Origin: Halobacteria archaeon AArc-dxtr1
GTDB lineage: Archaea; Halobacteriota; Halobacteria; Halobacteriales; Natrialbaceae
DNA length: 64,000 nucleotides
NCBI GenBank assembly: GCA_025517425.1
Contig: JAOPJY010000002.1
Span: forward strand, 124,001-188,000
Direction: 5' to 3'
The position numbers and the translations under genes are program-made. The notes beneath the pieces are model-generated. The model saw only the letters and a program-made list of their open reading frames with translations. It had not been told where the DNA came from and searched no databases. Below are positions 17,184 to 25,016 of this stretch, piece after piece (positions within the stretch are counted from its first letter, which is position 1; each line of letters begins with the position of its first letter).

Positions 17184-17624
17184 CTACCGGACGACAGTAA
17201 CGGGGACCGGCGAGCGCCGAACCACGGTTTCGGCGACGCTCCCGAGTAAGATGCGACTCGCACCGCGGCGACCGTGACTGCCAATCACGATGTGATCGAC
17301 GTCCTGCTTGTCGGTGTAGTCGACGATCGACCGAGAGACGCCGCCGATAACGCGTTCGGTATTGATCTCGACGCCGAGATCGGCTGCGCGATCGACGGCG
17401 TCCTCGATGACGGTGTCGGCCCTGGCTTCGTTGTGTTCTTGAATCCGGTCGTAGTTGGCCATCGCGCCGCCTTCGATCCCCGTCGCGGCGTAGAAGTCGC
17501 CGGGATCGAGGACGTGCAACGCGGTGATCGTGTCGTCTGGATACTCCCGACACGCGAACTCGAGTGCCTCCATAGACTGTGCCGAGTCGTCGATCGGAAC
17601 GAGAACGTGTCGTGCCATACTCAT
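17184..17624 (-). CDS. Universal stress protein (UspA family)
   Basis: A cytosolic alpha/beta protein of about 146 residues. It begins ARHVLVPIDDSAQSMEALEF and contains the ATP-binding signature G-x2-G-x9-G-S (GSHGRRGASRILLGS), so it is probably an ATP-binding Usp. It ends in the typical VVRRSPVPVTVV strand. ATG codons at 17624 and 17618 are both possible; the second would lose only two residues. It is convergent with gfcR, leaving about 10 nt between the stops. The stress it responds to cannot be told from sequence. Confidence 0.9.
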   Translation of the reverse strand: MSMARHVLVPIDDSAQSMEALEFACREYPDDTITALHVLDPGDFYAATGIEGGAMANYDRIQEHNEARADTVIEDAVDRAADLGVEINTERVIGGVSRSIVDYTDKQDVDHIVIGSHGRRGASRILLGSVAETVVRRSPVPVTVVR

Positions 17625-17681
17625 GGCTACGACAGGGGAGGAAATAAGTCTCGGCCACGACAAGCCGAGTCGAAAAGCCGG

Positions 17682-18257
17682 TTAGTCGCCGTTGTTCGAC
17701 GGTCGGACCTTCTCGGTGCCCTTGCCGCGGTTCTGGAGGCCGCGATTGGATTTCCCAGCGTTGGTGAGTCCACGGAAGGCGCGGTTCGTCTGGGAGTCGT
17801 CACAGATCCAGTTGAGATCGTCGTCGTTCTGGATGGCGGGGTGGTTCGGATCGACGAGGATCACTTCGAACCACTTCTGGGAGCCGTCTTCGCCGACCCA
17901 GTAACTGTTGAGGACCTCGAGGTTCGGATACTTGCGCCCGACGCGTTCCTCGCCGATGCGCTGGATATTCTTGCGCCGACCGATGCGGTTGACGCCCTGG
18001 CGCTTGGTTCGGCGACCGGCCTTGTGACGCTGTTTTCGCGCGGTCCCCTTCCGGACGGCGACGCGGGCGAGAACGACGCCCTGCTTTGCCTTGTAGCCGA
18101 GCTCGCGAGCCTTATCGAGTCGAGTCGGGCGCTCGATGCGCTCGATGGCGCCTTGCTTGCGCCACTCTTGCTTTCGCTGCCACTGCAGCTCCCCGAGTTT
18201 ACCGTCGCCCGGGGTCTTCCATGCCTCCTTGATGTGGGAGTAGAAACTTCGTGCCAT
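17682..18257 (-). CDS. rpl15e: 50S ribosomal protein L15e
   Basis: A strongly basic 191-residue ribosomal protein, unusual among the acidic neighbours. It begins MARSFYSHIKEAWKTP and contains the family's RKQEWRKQGAIERIERPTRL, GRRTKRQGVNRIGRRKN and LNSYWVGEDGSQKWFEVILVD segments, ending GKGTEKVRPSNN. L15e is an archaeal/eukaryotic large-subunit protein near the exit-tunnel side. The ATG at 18257 matches the conserved N-terminus. It stands alone downstream of a large spacer and upstream of the co-directional usp gene. Confidence 0.97.
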   Translation of the reverse strand: MARSFYSHIKEAWKTPGDGKLGELQWQRKQEWRKQGAIERIERPTRLDKARELGYKAKQGVVLARVAVRKGTARKQRHKAGRRTKRQGVNRIGRRKNIQRIGEERVGRKYPNLEVLNSYWVGEDGSQKWFEVILVDPNHPAIQNDDDLNWICDDSQTNRAFRGLTNAGKSNRGLQNRGKGTEKVRPSNNGD

Positions 18258-18596
18258 CGTGTTCACCTGCGGGCGTTGTCCGGTTCAGAACGCCTCCGGC
18301 GTTCCACATTCCGACCCGTGGCGGTGCCGAACGGGTGCCCGCTGCTGCCCGCGAGTCAGCGAGTCGCCCGAAGCTACCTGTCTGGCGAGTATAAGCGCTT
18401 CGAACCGTAGGCCACCCCGGGCCGAGAGCATCGATCGAAAGAGGACGAGTTCACTAGCTTTCGCTCATTTCATTAGATCATAATGATTCTGCACGATTCC
18501 TAACTCATATCGCACCCCTTGAGAGAGGGTGACCTGCCTGGTAGCGCTACGTTCTTGATCACTTGTAATGACAAATAAGTACGCGTCATAACATAT
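18258..18596. other. 339-bp spacer, left edge of an AT-richer accessory patch
   Basis: The left part (to about 18420) is GC-rich and holds the presumed rpl15e promoter on the minus strand. From about 18450 the composition shifts to AT-rich. Two AT boxes, aaataagt (18573-18580) and atatat (18593-18598), precede the toxin-antitoxin genes. The second lies about 29 nt above the ATG at 18624, as expected for a leaderless transcript. No gene is seen. Confidence 0.55.
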
Positions 18597-18623
18597 ATGC
18601 CTCTCCACGTCGAACGTCAATGT

Positions 18624-18950
18624 ATGAGCGGATCAAGCTACGACAAGACGATTCAGTTCCGTGCCGGAGCCGAAAAAGAGGCCGCGGAGCTCCTCGATGA
18701 GATTCACATCGGTGGCGTCAACGTGAGCGAACTCGCCCGCGTCGGCCTGGTCGAAATGCTCCGACAGTCATTAGATGAACAAGACAAGATTGCGGTGTAC
18801 GAACGATACAGTCGTGGTGAGATCGGTGAGGACGTGGCCCGTGTCCTTCTCGGTGAGAAACTCGATAGGATGGAAGAGGAGAAAGAGTCGTTCGAGGCGG
18901 CTATGGAACGAGATACGTCCGAATTCTTGACGGGCAGCGATGGCGAGTGA
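18624..18950 (+). CDS. Putative antitoxin of a PIN toxin-antitoxin pair
   Basis: A 108-residue acidic protein. The N-terminal strand YDKTIQFRAGAEKEAAELL and following NVSELARVGLVEMLRQSL resemble a ribbon-helix-helix or similar DNA-binding fold. The long charged helix DRMEEEKESFEAAMERDTSE could wrap a toxin. The ATG at 18624 is favoured by an AT-rich box about 29 nt upstream; an in-frame ATG at 18597 would add nine residues. Its last 11 nt overlap the following PIN gene. Base composition is lower in GC than the chromosome around it. Antitoxin status is inferred from pairing, size and overlap. Confidence 0.7.
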   Translation: MSGSSYDKTIQFRAGAEKEAAELLDEIHIGGVNVSELARVGLVEMLRQSLDEQDKIAVYERYSRGEIGEDVARVLLGEKLDRMEEEKESFEAAMERDTSEFLTGSDGE

Positions 18951-19554
18951 GGCTCGCTATCCGATACTGGCTGATACGAGTTCCTTGATCGCGGTTGCGA
19001 ACACCACTCAGTGGGAACGACTGAAAGACGCGATCCATCTTACAACGACGAACGTCTGCAAGCACGAACTTCAAAACCACGTCAACTTGAACAAATACCC
19101 GCCTGAGGGCAGCCGTGAGCACTACTTGAAACGAGGGAGCCACCGTGTTCTTGAACATCTAGACGAGGATTCGTCGCCGTGGTCGTGCGTAACTGTCGTT
19201 CCCCGCCCGCATGGACCAGATGCAGGCGAGCAATCGCTCAAGCAGGAACTTTCTGAACACGGTTCGTCGTATCAGATCGTCTCGATTCTTGACTCAGCTG
19301 CGAGAAGGTCACTTCGGCGTCTCATTGACGATAGCGCGTACGACATTGATGTTGTCGGACCACCGTATCTCCTCTACATCCTGCTTGACAACGACCTCAT
19401 CTCAAAGCCTGAATTCTGCGAGGCAACCGTGGAGATGATTCGGACGGAAGGGTGGACTGGGTACGAGGTTGTGAAGAACGCATGGACTAGTATCCCTGTC
19501 GATTGTTCCGAAATCCTTGACGGCGAATATGGTGACGCCCTTCCACCGAAATAA
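18940..19554 (+). CDS. PIN-domain toxin-like ribonuclease
   Basis: A 204-residue protein with the acidic PIN pattern: Asp12 in LADTSSLIAV, Glu43 in CKHELQNH, the GPDAGEQSLKQEL block (Asp94, Glu97) and Asp118 in ILDSAARRSLRRL. A VVGPPYLLYILL strand follows, like the Gly-Thr-x-Gly block of VapC enzymes. PIN toxins cleave tRNA, rRNA or mRNA. It overlaps the preceding small gene by 11 nt, a usual sign of translational coupling in VapBC modules. It is longer than typical VapC (about 130 residues). The catalytic residues look intact. Confidence 0.72.
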   Translation: MASEARYPILADTSSLIAVANTTQWERLKDAIHLTTTNVCKHELQNHVNLNKYPPEGSREHYLKRGSHRVLEHLDEDSSPWSCVTVVPRPHGPDAGEQSLKQELSEHGSSYQIVSILDSAARRSLRRLIDDSAYDIDVVGPPYLLYILLDNDLISKPEFCEATVEMIRTEGWTGYEVVKNAWTSIPVDCSEILDGEYGDALPPK

Positions 19555-19751
19555 TCTGGCTTAAACTGCCAATCTGATCAGTAAAGCCTCAGATGTTTTC
19601 AAGCGAGGGTTAGCTGAAAAGCGTGTCCGAGTTTTCCTCTAATCTCGGGCGACCGTGATTTGATCTGTTGGGGTTGAAAATCCCACATTTAGAAGTTCTT
19701 GTGATAATCTAATTATATACTAATACAAATAGATAAACCATATAAATTTGC
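19555..19751. other. AT-rich spacer before the transposase fragment
   Basis: About 200 nt of AT-rich sequence (including tctaattatatactaatac near 19708) carry neither the rest of the toxin operon nor the 5' part of the transposase. The transposase was therefore truncated before or at this point. Confidence 0.5.
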
Positions 19752-20015
19752 ATGAGAATAAACTATCGGTGGGGGATTGAGAACGGATTCAAGCAGATCA
19801 AGAGTTTCCGTGTCCGTACCACGTCGATGAACCACGAGTACCGGTTCTTCAACTTCCTGTACGCGTGTACGCTGTACAATGTGTGGCGACTCACCGATCT
19901 ACTGGTGAAGTTGGAGCTACGGGCTGAGTCCGAGTTCCGATATGAACCACTCGTGACAGCGGATCTGTTCCTAACGATTGCGAAGGATTACGTCGGATTA
20001 GATCCCCCCGACTGA
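19752..20015 (+). pseudogene. C-terminal fragment of an IS4-type DDE transposase
   Basis: Only 87 residues remain. The frame begins RINYRWGIENGFKQIKSFRV, which carries the R-x3-E-x6-K part of the IS4-family YREK signature including the last catalytic Glu. It continues HEYRFFNFLYACTLYNVWRL, typical of haloarchaeal transposase C-termini. The N-terminal two thirds, with the first two catalytic Asp residues, are absent from the upstream sequence. No clear terminal inverted repeats were found. It is a decayed insertion-sequence relic next to the toxin-antitoxin genes and supports the mobile character of this patch. Confidence 0.82.
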
Positions 20016-20243
20016 CGTTTTCGGTTCCGGGTATTCCCCTTCGTTAGTGGCAACACTACTGTGTAATCGCTGTTTTCCGGGTTTTCTTCTCTGAACTACC
20101 GGCTGGTAGTGGTGATCTTTCCATCGACCATAATTTCAGCCAGTTTTTGGTGTTAGAATACAGCTGTATTCGACGTTTTACCCTCTATCTTGTGAAATTC
20201 CCCAACGTCAGAAAGAGGATTCAGTATCGCACAATACAGTTTA

Positions 20244-21152
20244 TCAGGTCAATAGCTCGACCGAATCGAACGATCCGTCGGCGATTGCCGTGGCGATCGC
20301 GTCGCTCTCGAGGTCGTCTGGCACCTGGTTTGGGTACTTTCGACGGAAGTACCCCAGGAGATTGTCTAGGTCACGCCGGAGGAACTCGTCTGCGTGATCG
20401 TGGTCGACTGAAACGGCCTGGGGCCAGTCGAAGATCGTCACGCCGCCGTCGTCGACGAAGACGTTGTATTCGCTCATATCCGCGTGGACGTACCCCAGTT
20501 CGTACGCACGCGTGAGTTCCCGACAGAGGAGATCGAGGACGCCAAGCACTTGCTCGTCTGCGAGTTTCGTCCGGGAGAGTTCGACGCCGTCCATCTTCTC
20601 CATGACGATGGCGTGGCGGTTCTGGTCGATCGGACGCGGCACCGAGACGTCGGGATACAGCGACTCGATAGTGTCGTACTCGCGCTCGGCGGCCTTTCTG
20701 GCCGTGTACATCCAGGAGACGTGGCGATTCTCGGCAGTGTAATCGCGTTCGCGATTGACCTCCCGGAAGTTCGTATAGCCCTCGCGGTGGTATTTGAGCG
20801 CGAGCGGTTTGTACGAGCGCACCTCGTAGACGTCGCTTTCCTTGCCGACACCAAGCGGAGCGCCGAACTCAGAGATCGTCTCGCGCTCGACGAGCGAGCG
20901 CAACGCGAGTGCGTCGTACCCCTCGAACTGGAGGGTGTATCCCTCGTACTGGATCGTCTTTTTCTCGACTAGTCCTCGCTTGAGACACCGTTCGAGGCGG
21001 TAGTCGACTTCTTCCTCGGTCAGACTTGAAAAGGAAGTGAGCTTCCCCCGGTTGACCCACTCTGAAAAGCGCATCCCCTGTTCGACGCCCGAGAGGAGGT
21101 AGAAGTCCTCGTCTTCGAGTTCAGTCAGGAGAGAGGCGACGTTCCGCACCAT
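20244..21152 (-). CDS. rio2: RIO2-type serine/threonine protein kinase
   Basis: A 302-residue atypical kinase. The N-terminal winged helix (about 1-90) begins VRNVASLLTELEDEDFYLLS. The kinase core has a P-loop-like GAPLGVGKESDVYEV, a catalytic loop YVHADMSEYNVFVD and metal-binding IFDWPQAV, as in Rio2. Rio2 acts in final maturation of the small ribosomal subunit in archaea and eukaryotes. The ATG at 21152 begins the conserved N-terminus; upstream in-frame codons lie over the spacer and the opposite nfo gene. It is divergent from nfo. The AT-rich accessory patch ends just past its 3' end. Confidence 0.94.
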   Translation of the reverse strand: MVRNVASLLTELEDEDFYLLSGVEQGMRFSEWVNRGKLTSFSSLTEEEVDYRLERCLKRGLVEKKTIQYEGYTLQFEGYDALALRSLVERETISEFGAPLGVGKESDVYEVRSYKPLALKYHREGYTNFREVNRERDYTAENRHVSWMYTARKAAEREYDTIESLYPDVSVPRPIDQNRHAIVMEKMDGVELSRTKLADEQVLGVLDLLCRELTRAYELGYVHADMSEYNVFVDDGGVTIFDWPQAVSVDHDHADEFLRRDLDNLLGYFRRKYPNQVPDDLESDAIATAIADGSFDSVELLT

Positions 21153-21306
21153 AGCGGAGGTACCCGCCGCGGACGTAAAAGCGTCGTGACGTCGCGGCGA
21201 GCGGCCCACGCTGCAGCGATAAATGAAATAGCGCAATATCAAACATCGCTCGACCGCAATGGACGGCTTCGAAGTACCTTTCACCGCACGGTACCGACAG
21301 GTATCC

Positions 21307-22173
21307 ATGAAGGTTGGCGCACACGTTTCGATCTCCGGGTCGCGCGTCTCCTCGGACGAGGAGACCCCACCGTACGACGACGTTCGCAACGCGGTCCACC
21401 GGCAGGTGGCGTTCGGCGGCAACTGCGGACAGATTTTCACGACCTCGCCGCAGGTCTGGGCCCAGCCCGAGATTGGTGAGGAGGCAGCTGAGGGATTCCA
21501 GGCGGAGACCGACGAGTTGCTCGAGGGACCGTGGGTAATCCACTCTGCGTACCTGGTCAATCTCTGTACGCCAAAGGAGGATCTGCGTCGGAAGTCGATA
21601 GAGAGCATGCAGGCCGAACTCGACGCCGCCGCGCGGTTGGGAATCCCATACGTCAACGTCCACCTCGGTGCCCACACCGGTGCGGGCGTCGAGGGCGGCT
21701 TAGACAACGCAGCGGGCGTCATCGACGACTTAGACGTCCCCGAAGATGTGACGATCCTGATCGAGTCCGACGCCGGCTCGGGAACGAAACTCGGCGGCGA
21801 GTTCTCCCACCTCGCGGGTATCGTCGAGCGAACCGAGACCGACATCGGCATCTGCATCGACACGGCCCACACGCTCGCGGCGGGGAACGATCTGACCACC
21901 CCCGAAGCGGTCGACGAAACGATCGGCCGGTTCGACGACGAGGTCGGCTTAGAGTACCTCGAGTACATCCATCTGAACGACTCGAAACACGACGTCGGCA
22001 CGCACAAAGACGAGCACGCTCACATCGGGGAAGGCTACATCGGTGAAGACGGGATGCGCGCGATCGTCAACCACCCCGATCTCCGAGAGCTGCCGTTCGC
22101 CCTCGAGACGCCGACCGAGAACGGTCGCGGCTTCGCCTGGAACATCCAGAAGGTCAGAGAGTTGCGGGCCTAA
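21307..22173 (+). CDS. nfo: Endonuclease IV (AP endonuclease)
   Basis: A 288-residue TIM-barrel enzyme that cleaves DNA 5' to abasic sites in base-excision repair. Family landmarks are the start [12 protein letters not shown], the zinc-binding [40 protein letters not shown] and [24 protein letters not shown] motifs, and a final [11 protein letters not shown]. All expected His, Glu and Asp ligands appear present. The ATG at 21307 fits the conserved N-terminus. It is monocistronic, divergent from rio2 and followed by a methyltransferase after about 55 nt. Confidence 0.96.
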   Translation: MKVGAHVSISGSRVSSDEETPPYDDVRNAVHRQVAFGGNCGQIFTTSPQVWAQPEIGEEAAEGFQAETDELLEGPWVIHSAYLVNLCTPKEDLRRKSIESMQAELDAAARLGIPYVNVHLGAHTGAGVEGGLDNAAGVIDDLDVPEDVTILIESDAGSGTKLGGEFSHLAGIVERTETDIGICIDTAHTLAAGNDLTTPEAVDETIGRFDDEVGLEYLEYIHLNDSKHDVGTHKDEHAHIGEGYIGEDGMRAIVNHPDLRELPFALETPTENGRGFAWNIQKVRELRA

Positions 22174-22229
22174 CCCCCGGCCTCAGGGCAATCGACCTGC
22201 TTTTATTTCCGACGACAATACCCCTGCTC

Positions 22230-23033
22230 GTGCGCGAATTCTCCGCTGACTACCTGGACCGCACGCGTGAGGGCATGTGGGAGGACTCGCGGGCGGCCCT
22301 CGACCCGCTCGCACTCGACTCCCGGGAGCGAATCCTCGATGTCGGCTGCGGGACCGGCGAACTGAGCGCGGTTCTTGCAGCGGAGTCGCCCGGGGAGGTC
22401 GTTGGCTGTGACGCGGATCCGACGCTGCTCGCGGCGGTCGACGAGCACGTCCCGACTGTCGCGGGCGACGCCCTCCGGCTGCCGTTTGCCGACGACAGCT
22501 TCGATCTCGTGGTCTGTCAGGCGCTGTTGATCAACCTCCCCACTCCCACCAAGGCACTCGCGGAGTTCGCTCGCGTCTCGCGGGACCTCGTCGCCGCCGT
22601 CGAACCGAACAACGCCGCCGTCGGCATCGAGTCGACGGTAGCGTCGGAAGAATCCCTCGAGCAGCACGCCCGTCGGGCGTACATCGACGGCGTCGGAACG
22701 GACGTCTCGCTCGGCCGGGATCTGGCCGCAGCGTTCGAGGGAGCCGGAATCACACCGACGGCGAGAGAGCGGTACGACCACGTACGCACCATCGCACCAC
22801 CGTACGGTGATCGGGCGCTCACGGTCGCCCGGCGGAAGGCTACCGGGGCAGGGCTGGCCGACGACCGGGAGACCATTCTCGAAAGCGCGGTGACCGTTGA
22901 AGAGTACGACGCACTCCGCAGCGCGTGGCGCGAGATGGGGCGAGACGTTATCGAACAGATGCGAGACGGTCGGTACCGGCGAGAAGAGACCGTGCCGTTT
23001 CACGTGACGGTCGGTCGCGTTGGCGATAACTGA
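22230..23033 (+). CDS. SAM-dependent class I methyltransferase
   Basis: A 267-residue cytosolic enzyme with GTG start. Motif I ILDVGCGTGELSAVLA is near residues 36-51, the acidic SAM-ribose ligand follows in VVGCDADPTLL, and FDLVVCQALLINLP is a motif IV-like strand. The C-terminal half (after about 180) has no recognisable substrate motif. Proteins of this kind methylate small molecules, lipids or proteins, and the substrate is unknown. It is co-directional with nfo but separate. The GTG is the first start preceding the conserved helix REFSADYLDRTREGMW. Confidence 0.85.
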   Translation: MREFSADYLDRTREGMWEDSRAALDPLALDSRERILDVGCGTGELSAVLAAESPGEVVGCDADPTLLAAVDEHVPTVAGDALRLPFADDSFDLVVCQALLINLPTPTKALAEFARVSRDLVAAVEPNNAAVGIESTVASEESLEQHARRAYIDGVGTDVSLGRDLAAAFEGAGITPTARERYDHVRTIAPPYGDRALTVARRKATGAGLADDRETILESAVTVEEYDALRSAWREMGRDVIEQMRDGRYRREETVPFHVTVGRVGDN

Positions 23034-23082
23034 CAGGTTGGATCAGAGGTGTGACAGTTCGGAGGACCACCAGGACGCGGGC

Positions 23083-23280
23083 TCACGACCGACGAGATTC
23101 GAGCAGTACGACCGAGGCACCGAGGGCGCCGGTGAGCACGATCACCACCCCGACGAGGGTATCGACGAGGTTCAGCAGACCGAGAACCGATCCTGCGAAG
23201 ACGAGCCCGAGGTTCGCCAGCAGTGCCGCTCGCGGTGTAAACACGCGCTCGGAAAGGGAGGAATCCCGTCTAGTAGACAT
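23083..23280 (-). CDS. Small two-helix membrane protein
   Basis: A 65-residue protein with two hydrophobic helices (AALLANLGLVFAGSVLGLLN and VGVVIVLTGALGASVVLLE) joined by a short turn, after a basic-polar N-terminus STRRDSSLSERVFTPR. The ATG at 23280 was chosen because upstream codons run into the neighbouring gene. It sits between a convergent methyltransferase and a co-directional DUF7095-like gene. The function is unknown. Its size and clean hydrophobic pattern make a real gene likely. Confidence 0.65.
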   Translation of the reverse strand: MSTRRDSSLSERVFTPRAALLANLGLVFAGSVLGLLNLVDTLVGVVIVLTGALGASVVLLESRRS

Positions 23281-23357
23281 AGGGGTACGTTTAGCCAAGC
23301 AGATCAAAGGCGTTTCGGCGATCGGAGACGGCGGTGAACGAGCGACCGCCTCGCCGG

Positions 23358-24032
23358 TCAGACGACGTCGCCGCGAACCGTGACGCCGTCCCGGTTCTCG
23401 CGCCACGCGTGGACTTCCTTGGCGGCCGTCTCTGCCTCCTCGTCGTCCATGCCGAGCATCTCGAGGGCTGCCGACAGCGTCGGGAGCGCGAACTCGCTCT
23501 CGCGAAGCTTGCGAAACGCCTCGTCGCTTCGGGTGCCGTCGACCCAGAGACAGACTCCCCGCGGATCGAGAAGCTGACTGTAATCCTCCCGCAGGCGGGC
23601 ACCGCGCAGCCGCTGGGTCACGTTCTGCTCGAACGAGGTGTTACAGACCTCCAGGTGGACCGGCTCGTCCGAGTCGAGTAAGTGCGCAGCAAGACACTGC
23701 TCCGGGGCCGCGTGGCCGTTCTGATTCGCGCGCAGCGCCTCGGGATAACGGCTGGCCCACTCGGCGCTGACCGACTGGCCGACGCCGGCGACGCCGTGTG
23801 AGTCACGAAAGACCGCGTCGGGATCCTCGTCATCGCTCCCGCTGTCGTCCCGAAGGAGAACGTCCTTGGTGAGGTAGACGTCGAGTCGCTCGACCGGGTC
23901 GACTCCGAGTGCGACGTCACCGAACGCCCAGACCTCTCGGACGGGGACGGGCATCAGCTCGGTCTCGACGGCGTCGACGATCTCCGAGAGCCGTTTGACG
24001 GCCCGATCACGAGAGAGTGTGGTGTCGGCCAT
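23358..24032 (-). CDS. Haloarchaeal conserved protein (DUF7095-like)
   Basis: A 224-residue soluble protein. Recognisable blocks are RAVKRLSEIVDAVETELMPV, REVWAFGDVALGVDPVERLD, a central VHLEVCNTSFEQNVTQRLRG, and a C-terminal FALPTLSAALEMLGMDDEEA. The pattern of conserved charged blocks matches a family that is widespread in haloarchaea and unknown elsewhere; I associate it with DUF7095 from memory. The first block and the DVYLTKDVLL strand are faintly reminiscent of nucleotidyltransferase folds, but no catalytic motif is complete. The ATG at 24032 is chosen over one nine residues upstream. Confidence 0.7.
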   Translation of the reverse strand: MADTTLSRDRAVKRLSEIVDAVETELMPVPVREVWAFGDVALGVDPVERLDVYLTKDVLLRDDSGSDDEDPDAVFRDSHGVAGVGQSVSAEWASRYPEALRANQNGHAAPEQCLAAHLLDSDEPVHLEVCNTSFEQNVTQRLRGARLREDYSQLLDPRGVCLWVDGTRSDEAFRKLRESEFALPTLSAALEMLGMDDEEAETAAKEVHAWRENRDGVTVRGDVV

Positions 24033-24166
24033 AAGCGTCGCTTGGGAATCGAGGCGCAAAACCGTTTCTCAGCAGTGACAACGACCGAACGAGCGCTCTC
24101 TCACGACGACTCTTGAGTACCTGTCACGAGAGGGGATTTTTGGTCTGTCACGACGAACGGTCGAGT

Positions 24167-24937
24167 ATGAGACATCGCATCTTCGAGGACGGCGGCGAGG
24201 ACGACCTGGTCTTCCTGATGGACTGGGGCAACCGTTGGACCCACGAGAACGTGAGCTGGCTGATCGGGCGGCTCACCGACGCCGGCTTCCGGGTTCACGC
24301 CTTCGAGTTGCCGACGGCCATCGAGGACTTCAAAGCCGACTGGTTAGAGCCCGTCGCCGAGTACGTCGTCGATCTGGACGGCTACCAGCTGCTCGGCCAC
24401 GGTGCCGGGGCGCTGGTCGGCCAGGCGTTAGATGGGGCGGAAAATCACGTCTACCTGAGCCCACTCTGGGGCGTCAGCGAGGCCTACCCCGATCTCCTCC
24501 TTGAGGCGATCGCGGCGGTTCCGGCGACGCTTCCGTTCGTTCCGGTCGGCGAGCCCGACCGGGAGACGGTGGGCTCGCGAGCGACCGATCACCAGCTCGC
24601 GACGACGCCGCGGTGGATCTCGCCGACGCTCGTCCGAGAGATTCGGCGCGCACAGCAAGAGCTGTTGACGATCGACCACGACGCCGTCGTCTTCTGCTCG
24701 CTTCGCGACCGTCGAATCAGCCACGAGGCGATCGGCAAGCGCGTCCCGGCAGCCCACGTCGTCTGCTACGACGGGGGCCACGAACTGTTCTCCTCGCAGG
24801 CACGAGACCGATACGTCGGGACGGTTATCGACGCGCTTCGGGAGGGTGCGGCGGCCGTCGAGGATCGGCCGACGGTTCCCACCACGGAGCCGTCGGACGC
24901 AGCGACGGCGGCCCCGGAGTCGGCAGACGCCGAGTAG
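24167..24937 (+). CDS. Alpha/beta-hydrolase-fold protein lacking the nucleophile serine
   Basis: A 256-residue cytosolic protein. The strand-turn YQLLGHGAGALVGQAL sits where the hydrolase nucleophile elbow G-x-S-x-G should be, but the central residue is Gly. A late YDGGHELF supplies a possible catalytic-like His, and VVFCSLRDRRISHEA fits the acid region. An early MDWGNRWTHENVSWLIGRL resembles the oxyanion-side strand. The C-terminus is a Thr/Ala-rich acidic tail. Without a nucleophile it is probably not a classical esterase and may be a binding or regulatory pseudo-enzyme. It lies upstream of ncsA on the same strand, about 80 nt away. The fold assignment is by motif, not by search. Confidence 0.65.
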   Translation: MRHRIFEDGGEDDLVFLMDWGNRWTHENVSWLIGRLTDAGFRVHAFELPTAIEDFKADWLEPVAEYVVDLDGYQLLGHGAGALVGQALDGAENHVYLSPLWGVSEAYPDLLLEAIAAVPATLPFVPVGEPDRETVGSRATDHQLATTPRWISPTLVREIRRAQQELLTIDHDAVVFCSLRDRRISHEAIGKRVPAAHVVCYDGGHELFSSQARDRYVGTVIDALREGAAAVEDRPTVPTTEPSDAATAAPESADAE

Positions 24938-25016
24938 CCCGCTTGGCTCCAGCGCGTCGAACCGAGGCGTCGCGGAGGCGAAACGGACATACGTTCCGGT
25001 CGGCTATCCGGGATCG

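Noticed and set aside
20244-22007. Rio2 with a much longer N-terminus starting at 22007
   Set aside because: The extra 285 codons lie antisense to nfo and do not resemble Rio2. The winged-helix domain starts at 21152.
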